DNA of 64,000 nucleotides from Planctomycetota bacterium (GTDB lineage: Bacteria; Planctomycetota; Planctomycetia; Pirellulales; UBA1268), in assembly GCA_016872555.1 (NCBI GenBank), contig VGZO01000012.1, positions 36,656-100,655 of the forward strand, in the 5' to 3' direction. Of this stretch, positions 50,944 through 58,951 are shown piece by piece; position 1 is the first letter of the stretch; every line of letters begins with the position of its first letter. The notes beneath the pieces were generated by a model. The model made no database searches. It worked only from the letters and a program-made list of their open reading frames with translations, and had not been told where the DNA came from. The position numbers were made by a program, and so were the translations under genes.

Positions 50944-51795
50944 ATGGAAACGACGGCGTTGCTCGGAGTGGCGGCAGGCCTGCTGGTTTTGGGTGCGGCG
51001 CTCGTCGGGGCGTGGCGGGCCCGGGGCTCGACCGCCGTGCCGGCGTGTTGGTGGGCGGTGGCCGCGGGAGTGGCGCTGGCGATCGAGCGTTTCAACGCGC
51101 CCGGGGCCGATCCCGGAGCAGCGGCCTGCCGACGGCTCGCCCTGGTCGCCCTCGGCGTCTGCCCGGCGCTCTCCCTGCTCGGTGCGAAGCGGCCGCAGCA
51201 CGGGGTCTGGCAGGCGATCGTCGCGACCGCCGCGATCGTCATCGCGTTGCCGGCGGCGACCGCCGCGCTCGTCCGCCCGGGGACCGTGCCCGACGTCTCC
51301 GTCGTGCTCAGGGTGCTCGTGGCCGGGATGATCCTCGTCGGTTGGCTCAACCATGCCGCCACGCGGCGCGGCATGGCCGCGACGGCGATCGCGGGCGGTC
51401 AACTCCTCCTGGCGCTGCCGTGTCTGGTCGGTTTCGATGACCGCGGCGCGAGCGGGCAGCGCGACACGGCCGCGGCCCTCGTGATCGGGGTGGCGGCGAT
51501 GGCCGCGGCGGTCTGGCCTGCCCGCCGTGGCCTGAAACCGGTCGATGCTGCCTGGTCGGCATTTCGCGAGACGTTCGGCGCGGCTTGGGCGCTGCGGGTG
51601 GCGGAGCGCGTCGATGCGGTCGGCCGCGAGCGGGGGTGGTCGCGGCGCCTCGGCTGGCAGGGCTGGGAGATGGCCGACGGCGGGGAAACGTCCGACGATG
51701 GCGACTCACGGCGCCTGTTCATGGCGATTGTGCGCCGCTTCGTCAGCGCCGGCTGGCTTTCACGCCATGGGCTCCCGCCCCGCGGCCGGTGGTGA
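50944..51795 (+). CDS. Integral membrane protein of unknown function
   Basis: A 283-residue protein with about seven hydrophobic helices in the first 195 residues (LLGVAAGLLVLGAALVGAW, WAVAAGVALAI, AIVATAAIVIALPAATAAL, VLRVLVAGMILVGWL, ALVIGVAAMAAAVW). A cytoplasmic tail follows (AWSAFRETFGAAWALRVAER, WSRRLGWQGWEM). The WQGWE-type tail in a small membrane protein is a recurring planctomycete pattern, but I know of no function. Start ATG 50944 has no close Shine-Dalgarno site. Confidence 0.72.
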   Translation: METTALLGVAAGLLVLGAALVGAWRARGSTAVPACWWAVAAGVALAIERFNAPGADPGAAACRRLALVALGVCPALSLLGAKRPQHGVWQAIVATAAIVIALPAATAALVRPGTVPDVSVVLRVLVAGMILVGWLNHAATRRGMAATAIAGGQLLLALPCLVGFDDRGASGQRDTAAALVIGVAAMAAAVWPARRGLKPVDAAWSAFRETFGAAWALRVAERVDAVGRERGWSRRLGWQGWEMADGGETSDDGDSRRLFMAIVRRFVSAGWLSRHGLPPRGRW

Positions 51796-51966
51796 TCCCC
51801 GTCGGCGGAGGCGCGGCCGACGGCCATTCTCCGCCGGGTCGTTCGCCCGCCGGGTCGGGGGGCGGTAAACTCTGCCGGCGGTCGCGTGGGGGAGCGGCGA
51901 CCGGGAATCGTCCCGGGTCGGCCGGTCACCGGTCGTGACCTCCTTTTCCAACGTTGTGGAGCGAGT

Positions 51967-52305
51967 ATGTCCGAAGAGCCGCGCGTCGTCCCCCAGGCCC
52001 GTCCTGTCGGTGAGCCGATGCAGGTGCCCGTCGACGAGTCGCACATCGTCGCCACCTATGCCAACTTCTGCCGCGTCACCGGGACGCCGGAGGAACTGAT
52101 CGTCGACTTCGGCCTCAACAAGCAGGTTGCCGGCACGTCGCCCGAGACGATCCAGCTGACGCAGAGAATCATCGTCAACTTCTTCACCGCCAAGCGTCTG
52201 GCCTACGCGCTCGGCATGGCTGTCCAACGGTACGAGCAGGCGTTCGGCATGCTCGAGACCGACGTCCAGAAGCGGGTCGTCCACCAGCAGGTGACGAAGG
52301 CCTGA
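51967..52305 (+). CDS. DUF3467 protein
   Basis: A 112-residue cytoplasmic protein matching DUF3467: VDESHIVATYANFCRVTGTP, EELIVDFGLN, then LTQRIIVNFFTAKRLAYALG and a C-terminal helix. The family is widespread and of unknown function. GGAGCGAG lies 5 bases before the ATG at 51967. A TAAACT hexamer (51866-51871) may be the -10 of a promoter with a 90-base leader. A large hairpin lies downstream. Confidence 0.85.
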   Translation: MSEEPRVVPQARPVGEPMQVPVDESHIVATYANFCRVTGTPEELIVDFGLNKQVAGTSPETIQLTQRIIVNFFTAKRLAYALGMAVQRYEQAFGMLETDVQKRVVHQQVTKA

Positions 52306-52325
52306 CGCGCGAACCGGTCGGCGTG

Positions 52326-52347
52326 GGCCCCTCGATCGTCGGGGGCC
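52326..52347. terminator. Hairpin shortly after the DUF3467 gene
   Basis: GGCCCC and GGGGCC arms over a 10-base loop, 20 bases after the stop at 52305. No T tract. Weak terminator candidate. Confidence 0.4.
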
Positions 52348-52370
52348 TGTGAGCGGTGTCACGGCTTCCG

Positions 52371-52422
52371 GCAGGCCGTCGGCGGCGCGGGCCTCGCGGT
52401 ACCGCGCCGGCCGACGGCCTGC
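52371..52422. other. Long near-perfect inverted repeat
   Basis: A 20-base left arm (52371-52390) and 21-base right arm (52402-52422) pair completely except for one bulged C, around an 11-base loop. The loop joins with the right arm to give a second perfect palindrome CGCGGTACCGCG (52395-52406). It lies between the DUF3467 gene and the GAF-HlyD gene. It could be a terminator, an RNA-processing signal or a protein-binding site. Confidence 0.75.
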
Positions 52423-52573
52423 GCCGGGGCCGCACATTTCGCAGTGACCGCCGTACCATTGGGATATCCTGGGAACCGTTCGTCGTCCTCCGGCGCCGCC
52501 CGTAGCAGGGGGTAGCTTCCACCCCGGGCGGGTGGAATCCGGCCGGCGGTCCTTGCGGAGGGTGGTGGATCGC

Positions 52574-54667
52574 ATGAGTACCGTAGACCGACACGTCGTC
52601 GAGGAGTCGCGGCAGCAGATCCGGGCGATCATCGGCGAAATCGACCAGCTCGGGCGGACCGACATCGCCGAGGCCGATTTCTTCCGGGGTGTCCTCGACC
52701 GGGTGGTCGAGGCGATGGGGGCCGTCGGCGGGCTGGTGTGGCTCGTCGGCGACGAAGGGCGCTGCGAACCGATCTGCCACGCGGGGATTCCCGCCACCGG
52801 CTTGGCCCAGTCGAACGAGGCCCAGGAGTCGCACGGCCGGCTCGTCCAGTCGCTGCTGACCGCACCGCACGGGATGCTCGTTCCGGCCCGGGCCAGCCTC
52901 GCGGGCCCCGACGGCAAGGCGATCGCCGACAACCCGACCGACCTGCTGGTGATCGCGGCCCCGCTCGACAAGAGCGGTGCGCGCGCGGGGCTGGTCGAGG
53001 TCTTCCACCACCACAACCAGCCGGAGGTCGAGCAGGGCTACCTGGTGTTCGTCGATCAGGTGGCGGGCGTGGCCAGCGGCTATCTCGTCCGCCGCCAGGT
53101 CAAGGCCCTCGACAGCCAGCAGGCGGCGCTGGTGCAGGTCGACCGGTTCAGCCGGCAGGTTCACGAGTCGCTCGATCCGGTCGCCACCGCCTTCATCCTC
53201 GCCAACGAGGCGAGGCGGATCATCGGCTGCGATCGGGTCAGCGTGTTGGTGCGGCGTGGCCGCCGCCTCCGGCTCGAGGCGGTCAGCGGCCAGGAATCGG
53301 TCGAGCGTCGCGCGACCGCGGTCCAGGCGATCGAGGCCCTGGCGCGGGTCGTCGCCCGGGCGCGGGAAGCGCTCTGGCATCCCGATCCGGCGCGTGAGCT
53401 GCCGCCACAGATCGAGGAGGCGCTCGAGCAGTCGATCGATGAATCGCACGCCACGAGCCTGGCGATCATCCCGCTGGTCCGGCCGCGCAAGACCCCGGTC
53501 GTCAAGCCCGGCGGAGTCGACGCCGTTGCCGTCGCCAAGGCCGAGACCGTGCCCCCGGCCGACGTCGGCGCCGAGCCGATCGGCGTCCTCGTCGCCGAGT
53601 GGTTCACTTCGAGCACGTTCGACGGCGGACGCAAGGCGCGGGTCGAGGTGTGCGCCGAGCATGGCAGCATCGCGCTGGCCAACGCGCTGGACCACACCGG
53701 GCTGCCGCTGTTTCCGGTCGTCGATCTCCTCGGCCGGTCGCGCGTGCTGACCACCGCCCGCAACCTGCCGCGGACGGTGCTCGCCGGCCTCGCCGCCCTG
53801 GCGGCGGTGGCCGCGTTGGTGTTCATCCCGGCCGAACTGCGGCTCGAGGGGAAGGGCACGCTCGAGCCGGTCCGCAAGCGCGACGTCTTCGCCGGGGTCG
53901 ACGGCGTGGTCAAGGAGATCGCGCCGGGGATCGTCCACGGCGCCGAGGTCCGCCAGGGGCAGCTCCTCGTCACGCTGCGCAACACCGATCTCGAAGTCGC
54001 CCTCACCGACGTCCTCGGGCGGAAGGCGTCGAGCGAGGAGCAGCTGGTCTCGACGCGCCGGGCACTGCTCGAGGACAGGCGGATCTCGGCCGACGAGCGG
54101 ACGCGGATGGCCGGGCGCGCCGCGCAGCTCCAGCGCGAGATCGAGAGCCTCGACGCCCAGCGAAAGCTCTACGAAGGCAAAAAGCGGGAGCTCGACGTCG
54201 CCAGCCCGATCGACGGCCAGGTCGTGACGTGGCAGGTCGCCGACCGGCTGCTTCTGCGCCCCGTCGAGAAGGGGCAGGTGCTGCTCACCGTCGCCGACAA
54301 GCAGGGGCCGTGGGAGCTCGAGCTCCACCTCCCCGACGACCGGCTCGGCCATGTCAACGCCGCCGCGGCCGCGGTGAAGCAGGCCGGGCGCGAGTTGGAG
54401 GTCGACTACATCATCGCCACCGACCCCGGCACCCGGCACCGGGGCACCGTCAAGGAGATCCACGAGCAGGCGGAGGTCCGTGGAGAGAGCGGCAACGTCG
54501 CCCTGGTGCGCGTGACGATCGACCCGGCGGACCACGACCGCGAGGAGCTCGGTGCCGGGGCGACGGTGACGGCGCGGATCGCCTGCGGCCGGCGCTCGCT
54601 GGGGTACGTCTGGTTCCACGACGTCCTCGCGTTCATCCAGTCGCAAGTCTTGTTTCGGCTTTTCTGA
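52574..54667 (+). CDS. GAF-domain plus HlyD-type membrane fusion protein
   Basis: A 697-residue protein. Two GAF-like domains occupy about 25-180 (FFRGVLDRVVEAMGAVGGLV; LVIAAPLDKSGARAGLVEVF) and 190-385 (ANEARRIIGCDRVSVLVRRG; EPIGVLVAEWF). One membrane helix lies at about 395-420 (TVLAGLAALAAVAALVFIPA), and then a periplasmic HlyD/biotinyl-lipoyl module (DVFAGVDGVVKEIAPG, a coiled coil, SPIDGQVVTWQV). It thus links cytoplasmic sensing to a periplasmic adaptor. GGAGGG lies 11 bases before ATG 52574; GTG codons just upstream are alternatives. First of three linked genes. Confidence 0.85.
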   Translation: MSTVDRHVVEESRQQIRAIIGEIDQLGRTDIAEADFFRGVLDRVVEAMGAVGGLVWLVGDEGRCEPICHAGIPATGLAQSNEAQESHGRLVQSLLTAPHGMLVPARASLAGPDGKAIADNPTDLLVIAAPLDKSGARAGLVEVFHHHNQPEVEQGYLVFVDQVAGVASGYLVRRQVKALDSQQAALVQVDRFSRQVHESLDPVATAFILANEARRIIGCDRVSVLVRRGRRLRLEAVSGQESVERRATAVQAIEALARVVARAREALWHPDPARELPPQIEEALEQSIDESHATSLAIIPLVRPRKTPVVKPGGVDAVAVAKAETVPPADVGAEPIGVLVAEWFTSSTFDGGRKARVEVCAEHGSIALANALDHTGLPLFPVVDLLGRSRVLTTARNLPRTVLAGLAALAAVAALVFIPAELRLEGKGTLEPVRKRDVFAGVDGVVKEIAPGIVHGAEVRQGQLLVTLRNTDLEVALTDVLGRKASSEEQLVSTRRALLEDRRISADERTRMAGRAAQLQREIESLDAQRKLYEGKKRELDVASPIDGQVVTWQVADRLLLRPVEKGQVLLTVADKQGPWELELHLPDDRLGHVNAAAAAVKQAGRELEVDYIIATDPGTRHRGTVKEIHEQAEVRGESGNVALVRVTIDPADHDREELGAGATVTARIACGRRSLGYVWFHDVLAFIQSQVLFRLF

Positions 54668-54766
54668 CCCCGTCTGTGCCCCGGTGAATCAGTGGTTCGC
54701 GTGCGTGTCATCCCCGTGCCGCCGTCGTCCCGGCGAGCAGCCCCCGACGCCGGAGTGAGCTCCCCC

Positions 54767-55807
54767 ATGGCCCGACCTCCCGTCCGCCGATCGGCCGCAC
54801 GGATCGCTCCACTGGCGGTGGTCGCGTTGGCGCTCGCACCCGCGTTGCCAGGGGCGGCGAACGCCGCGGATCCGCCGGCGCCGCGTCCTCGGTCGGTCGA
54901 GACGGAGTCGCCGGCGAACGAACCGATCCTCTCCAACTGCCTGGTCTCGCTCGTCGAGGAGGCCAAGGTGCCTGCCCGCGAGGCCGGTGTCCTCGTCGAC
55001 CTGGTGATCCGCGAGGGGGACACGGTCGCCCGCGGTGCGGTGATCGCCCGGATCGACGACAGCCAGCCCCAATCCGACCGCCGCAAGGCCCGCGCCGAGT
55101 ACGAGCAGGCGCTGGCCAAGGCTGAGAACGACGTCGACATCCGCTACGCGGTCGCCGCCAAGGACGTTGCCGAAGCGGAATTGGAGAAGGCGATCAACGC
55201 CAACCGCACGTCGCCGGGGGCGATCACGGAGATCGACATCGATCGCCTCCGACTCAACCAGCAGAAGAGCGAGCTATCGATCGAGCAAGCCCGCCTCGAG
55301 CAGCGGATCGCCGGCCTGACCGCGACCGCCAAGCAGGTCGAGGTCGAGGCCGCCGGTGACGCCATCGCCCGTCGGTTGATCACCGCGCCGCTCGACGGCG
55401 TCGTCGTCGAGGTGTTTCCGCACCGTGGCGAGTGGATGCAGCCAGGTGATCCCCTCGCCAGGGTCGTCCGCGCCGACACGCTCCGTGTCGAGGGCTACGT
55501 CAATTCGGCGCGGCACGATCCCGCGGCGGTCCGCGACCGGCCCGTGACGGTGGAAATCACGCTCGCCGATCAGCGCGTCGAAACGTTCCCCGGGCGGATC
55601 GTGTTCACCAGCCCGATCGTCGAGTCGGGGGGGGAGTACCGGGTGTGGGCCGAAGTCACCAATCGGCTCGCGCCCGATGCCGGTACGTGGCTGATGCGCC
55701 CCGGTCAGACGGCGCGGATGACGATCCATTCCAACCAGCCGCCGCTGCCGCCGGTGCGCCGCGAGGTCGTCGCCCCGGTCGACGACGCCGCGCCCGCGGC
55801 GCGCTGA
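54767..55807 (+). CDS. HlyD-family periplasmic adaptor protein
   Basis: A 346-residue exported protein with signal peptide (IAPLAVVALALAPALPGAANA). The biotinyl-lipoyl halves EAGVLVDLVIREGDTVARG and LITAPLDGVVVEVFPHRGEW flank a coiled-coil hairpin (about 115-210). A beta-barrel follows (VEITLADQRVETFPGRIVF), ending with GTWLMRPGQTARMTI. It probably bridges membrane partners of a secretion or efflux machine. ATG 54767 is set by the signal peptide and GGAGTGAG. It is 17 bases upstream of the M50 gene. Confidence 0.88.
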   Translation: MARPPVRRSAARIAPLAVVALALAPALPGAANAADPPAPRPRSVETESPANEPILSNCLVSLVEEAKVPAREAGVLVDLVIREGDTVARGAVIARIDDSQPQSDRRKARAEYEQALAKAENDVDIRYAVAAKDVAEAELEKAINANRTSPGAITEIDIDRLRLNQQKSELSIEQARLEQRIAGLTATAKQVEVEAAGDAIARRLITAPLDGVVVEVFPHRGEWMQPGDPLARVVRADTLRVEGYVNSARHDPAAVRDRPVTVEITLADQRVETFPGRIVFTSPIVESGGEYRVWAEVTNRLAPDAGTWLMRPGQTARMTIHSNQPPLPPVRREVVAPVDDAAPAAR

Positions 55808-55823
55808 CGACCGGAGGCGTCCG

Positions 55824-58058
55824 ATGTCGACCGCCGCCGCCGCCTTCCGATCGAGCACGACCCGCGCCATCGGCCTGCGGCGCCGTGGTGATCTGGTCGC
55901 CAACCGTCAGATCCACCAGGGGCAGGCCTGGTGGGTGGTGAAGGATCCGATCTCGCTGGCCTATTACCGTTTCCGCCCCGAGGAGTACGCGCTGCTCGAC
56001 ATGCTCGACGGCCGGGTCAGCCTCGAGACGCTCCAGGCGCGCTTCGAGGAGCGGTTCCCGCCGCGGCGGATCGGGCTCGACGAGCTGTCGCGGTTCATCG
56101 CCACCCTCCACCGGTCCGGGCTCGTGATCGGCGACCGCTCCGGCCAGGGGCCGCAGCTCTTCGAGCGCCGCCGGCAGCGGCTCTGGGGGCAGTGGAAGGC
56201 GTGGCTGGCGAACATCATGGCGATGCGGTTCCGGGGCATCGACCCCGACCGCCTCCTCGCCCGCCTCGATCCGCTGTTCGGCTGGCTGTTCGAGCCGCCG
56301 GCGGTCGCCGCGATGCTGGTGCTGGTCGCCTCGGCGGTCGGCGTGGTGCTGGTGAACTTCGACGAGTTCCGCAGCCGGCTGCCGGCGTTCAACCAGTTTT
56401 TCGCCTCGGGCAACTGGATCTACCTCGCGGCCGCGCTGGCGGTGACGAAGGTGATCCACGAGTTCGGCCACGGGCTGTCGTGCAAGCACTACGGCGGTGA
56501 GTGCCACGAGATGGGGGTGATGCTCCTGGTCTTCACGCCCTGCCTGTACTGCGACGTCTCCGACAGCTGGATGCTGCCGAGCAAGTGGAAGCGGGCGGCG
56601 ATCGGCGCCGCCGGGATGTACGTCGAGCTGATCATCGCCTCGATCGCCACGTACCTGTGGTGGAATTCCCACGCCGGCACGTTCAACCAGTTGTGCCTCG
56701 ACGTGATGTTCGTCTCCAGCGTGTCGACGATCCTGTTCAACGCCAACCCGTTGATGCGCTACGACGGCTACTACATCCTTTCCGACATCCTCGAGATCCC
56801 CAACCTCCGCCAGAAGGCGACGTCGATCCTCGGCCGGTTCGCCAGCCGGTGGTGCCTGGGGATCGAGCAGCCCGAGGATCCGTTCCTCCCGACGCGCAAC
56901 CGTTGGGCGTTCGCCGCCTACGCCGTGGCCAGCAGCCTGTATGGCTGGCTGGTGACGGCGTCGATCTTCCTGTTCGTGTGGAACGTCTTCAAACCGTACC
57001 GCCTCGAGATCATCGGGCAGGTGCTCGCCGCCGGCGCGCTGTGGGGTTTGGTGGTCCGCCCGGTGCATGGGATGATCAAATTCCTCAACGTGCCCGGGAG
57101 GCGCGACGAAGTGAAATCCCGCAATCTCCTTGCCACCGCCGCCGCCGCCACCGCGATCGTCGCGGCGTTGGGGCTGGTGCCCTTGCCGCACCGCGTCTGG
57201 TGCCCGGTCGAACTGCGGCCGCGTGGCGAGGAGACGGTGTATGTCGCGGTCGCGGGCCGGCTGGAGAGCGTCGCCGTCCGCCCCGGCGACCGCGTGAGCC
57301 GTGGGCAGGAGGTGGCGCGGCTGGCGAACGTCGATCTCGACCTGGCGATCGCCGATCTCGAGGGGCGTGCGGCCCAGCAACGCACCAGGCTCGAGAGCCT
57401 GCGCCGCGAGCGGTTCGAGGATCCGGCCGCGGGCCTCGAGGTCGGGACTGCCGAGGAGACGCTCGCCAGCCTCGAGGAGCAGCTCGAGGAGAAGCAGCGC
57501 GACCGCCGCGATCTGATCCTCGTCGCCCCGCGCGACGGCGTCGTCCTGCCGGCGCCGGTGGTGGCGGCCCCGCCGCAGGATGCCGACCGGCTGCCGTCCT
57601 GGAGCGGGCACGTCCTCGACGAGGCGAATCTCGGTGCCATGCTGGCGGAGGGCACGGTGGTGTGCCACGTCGGCGAGGCCGGCATCCTCGAGGCGGCGCT
57701 CGTCGTCGACCAGTCGGAGATCGAGTTCATCGCCCGCGGGCAGCCGGTGGAGATGAAGCTCGATGCCTTTCCGTGGCGCACGCTCGGCGGCACCGTCGAG
57801 GAGGTGGCGGTCATGCAACTCTCCGCGGGTGCGGAGCGCCTCAGCGTGAAGGCGGGTGGCCAGGTGCCGACGCAGACGGACGCCGCCGGCCGCGAGCAGC
57901 CGATCTCCACCAGCTACGAGGCGATGGTCCACCTCGACGACGGCGACGGCCTGCTGACGCCCGGGATGCGTGGCACGGCACGGATCCGCGTCGGTGGCCG
58001 CACCGTGGCGCAGTGGCTGTTGCGCCTGGTCTGGCAGACGTTCAACTTCCGGATGTGA
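55824..58058 (+). CDS. PqqD-M50 metalloprotease-HlyD fusion membrane protein
   Basis: A 744-residue protein with three parts. Residues about 15-110 are PqqD-like (WWVVKDPISLAYYRFRPEEY and LLDMLDGRVSLETL), a fold that binds peptides. Residues about 150-430 are a multi-helix M50 site-2-protease core with HEFGH (212-216) and NPLMRYDGYY (308-317), which hold the zinc ligands and catalytic Glu. Residues about 465-735 are a HlyD-type lipoyl/coiled-coil/barrel module. The layout fits a membrane machine that recognises, cuts and exports a peptide or protein. The substrate is not encoded nearby. Confidence 0.88.
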   Translation: MSTAAAAFRSSTTRAIGLRRRGDLVANRQIHQGQAWWVVKDPISLAYYRFRPEEYALLDMLDGRVSLETLQARFEERFPPRRIGLDELSRFIATLHRSGLVIGDRSGQGPQLFERRRQRLWGQWKAWLANIMAMRFRGIDPDRLLARLDPLFGWLFEPPAVAAMLVLVASAVGVVLVNFDEFRSRLPAFNQFFASGNWIYLAAALAVTKVIHEFGHGLSCKHYGGECHEMGVMLLVFTPCLYCDVSDSWMLPSKWKRAAIGAAGMYVELIIASIATYLWWNSHAGTFNQLCLDVMFVSSVSTILFNANPLMRYDGYYILSDILEIPNLRQKATSILGRFASRWCLGIEQPEDPFLPTRNRWAFAAYAVASSLYGWLVTASIFLFVWNVFKPYRLEIIGQVLAAGALWGLVVRPVHGMIKFLNVPGRRDEVKSRNLLATAAAATAIVAALGLVPLPHRVWCPVELRPRGEETVYVAVAGRLESVAVRPGDRVSRGQEVARLANVDLDLAIADLEGRAAQQRTRLESLRRERFEDPAAGLEVGTAEETLASLEEQLEEKQRDRRDLILVAPRDGVVLPAPVVAAPPQDADRLPSWSGHVLDEANLGAMLAEGTVVCHVGEAGILEAALVVDQSEIEFIARGQPVEMKLDAFPWRTLGGTVEEVAVMQLSAGAERLSVKAGGQVPTQTDAAGREQPISTSYEAMVHLDDGDGLLTPGMRGTARIRVGGRTVAQWLLRLVWQTFNFRM

Positions 58059-58090
58059 CCGACGAAGCACCGTTCGGGGCGCGGTGACGC

Positions 58091-58939
58091 ATGGCCGATC
58101 CGGACGGAATCCTCGGACGGATCACGATCTACCCGGTGAAGAGCCTCGACGGCATCAACGTCGACGAGGCGCTGGTGCAGGACGGCGGCAGCCTCGCCGG
58201 GGATCGGCGCTGGCGGCTGGTCGATCTTGACGGGCGCGTCGTCAATGCCAAGCGCACCCCCCGGCTCCATGGCGTCCGGGCCGCGTTCGATCTCGACGCG
58301 CGCCGGGTCCGGCTGGAAGTCGACGAGGCTGCCGACCTGCCGCCGCGTTGCCGGGCGACCGCCGCGGAGTTTCCGCTCGTCCCCGGAGAGGCCGGGCCCT
58401 GTGCCTGGTTGAGCGCCGTCCTCGCCATGCCGGTGCTCCTCGAGGAGCGCGTGGAGGGGGGATTTCCCGACGATCGCGACGCCCCCGGGGCGACGGTCGC
58501 CGCCGCAGCCACGCTCGACGCGGTGGCGGGGTGGTTCCGCCTACCCCACACCGAGGTGCGGCGCCGGTTCCGCGTCAATCTCGAGGTCGTCGGCCCGGCG
58601 CCGTTTTGGGAAGACGCGCTGGCCTGCCCGGCGGCGGCCGACGCGTCCGGCACGCTCGCCGACCGGCCCCCGGCGGAACCGCGGCGGTTCGCCGTCGGAG
58701 GCCAGACCTGGCTGGCGACGGGCGTCTGCCGTCGCTGCCCCGTGCCGACCCGCGACAGCGCCAGCGGCCGCGACGACGCCTTGTTCCGCGCCGTCTTCGA
58801 ATCGCGCCGGCGGGTGAGCCTTCGCGGCGACGTCGATGCCGCCTCGTGGGGGCACCTCTACCGCCTCGCCATCAACACCCGCGGGCTGTCCGGTCCAGGG
58901 CCGATTCGTCGAGGTGATGCGGTCTGCGTCCTGCCGTGA
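58091..58939 (+). CDS. MOSC-domain protein
   Basis: A 282-residue protein with the N-terminal MOSC beta-barrel (GRITIYPVKSLDGINVDEAL; LAGDRRWRLVDLDGRVVNA) and the MOSC sulfur-carrier domain (RRFRVNLEV; WLATGVCRRCPVPTRDSASG with the key cysteines). Relatives carry sulfur or reduce N-hydroxylated compounds with molybdenum cofactor. It lies 32 bases after the M50 gene but is probably unrelated to it. ATG 58091. Confidence 0.88.
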   Translation: MADPDGILGRITIYPVKSLDGINVDEALVQDGGSLAGDRRWRLVDLDGRVVNAKRTPRLHGVRAAFDLDARRVRLEVDEAADLPPRCRATAAEFPLVPGEAGPCAWLSAVLAMPVLLEERVEGGFPDDRDAPGATVAAAATLDAVAGWFRLPHTEVRRRFRVNLEVVGPAPFWEDALACPAAADASGTLADRPPAEPRRFAVGGQTWLATGVCRRCPVPTRDSASGRDDALFRAVFESRRRVSLRGDVDAASWGHLYRLAINTRGLSGPGPIRRGDAVCVLP

Positions 58940-58951
58940 CGCTCCTGGGCA

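Noticed and set aside
50413..51402. Minus-strand frame of about 330 codons across the membrane-protein gene
   Set aside because: It lies opposite a plausible multi-helix membrane protein and is Arg/Gly/Pro-rich without motifs.
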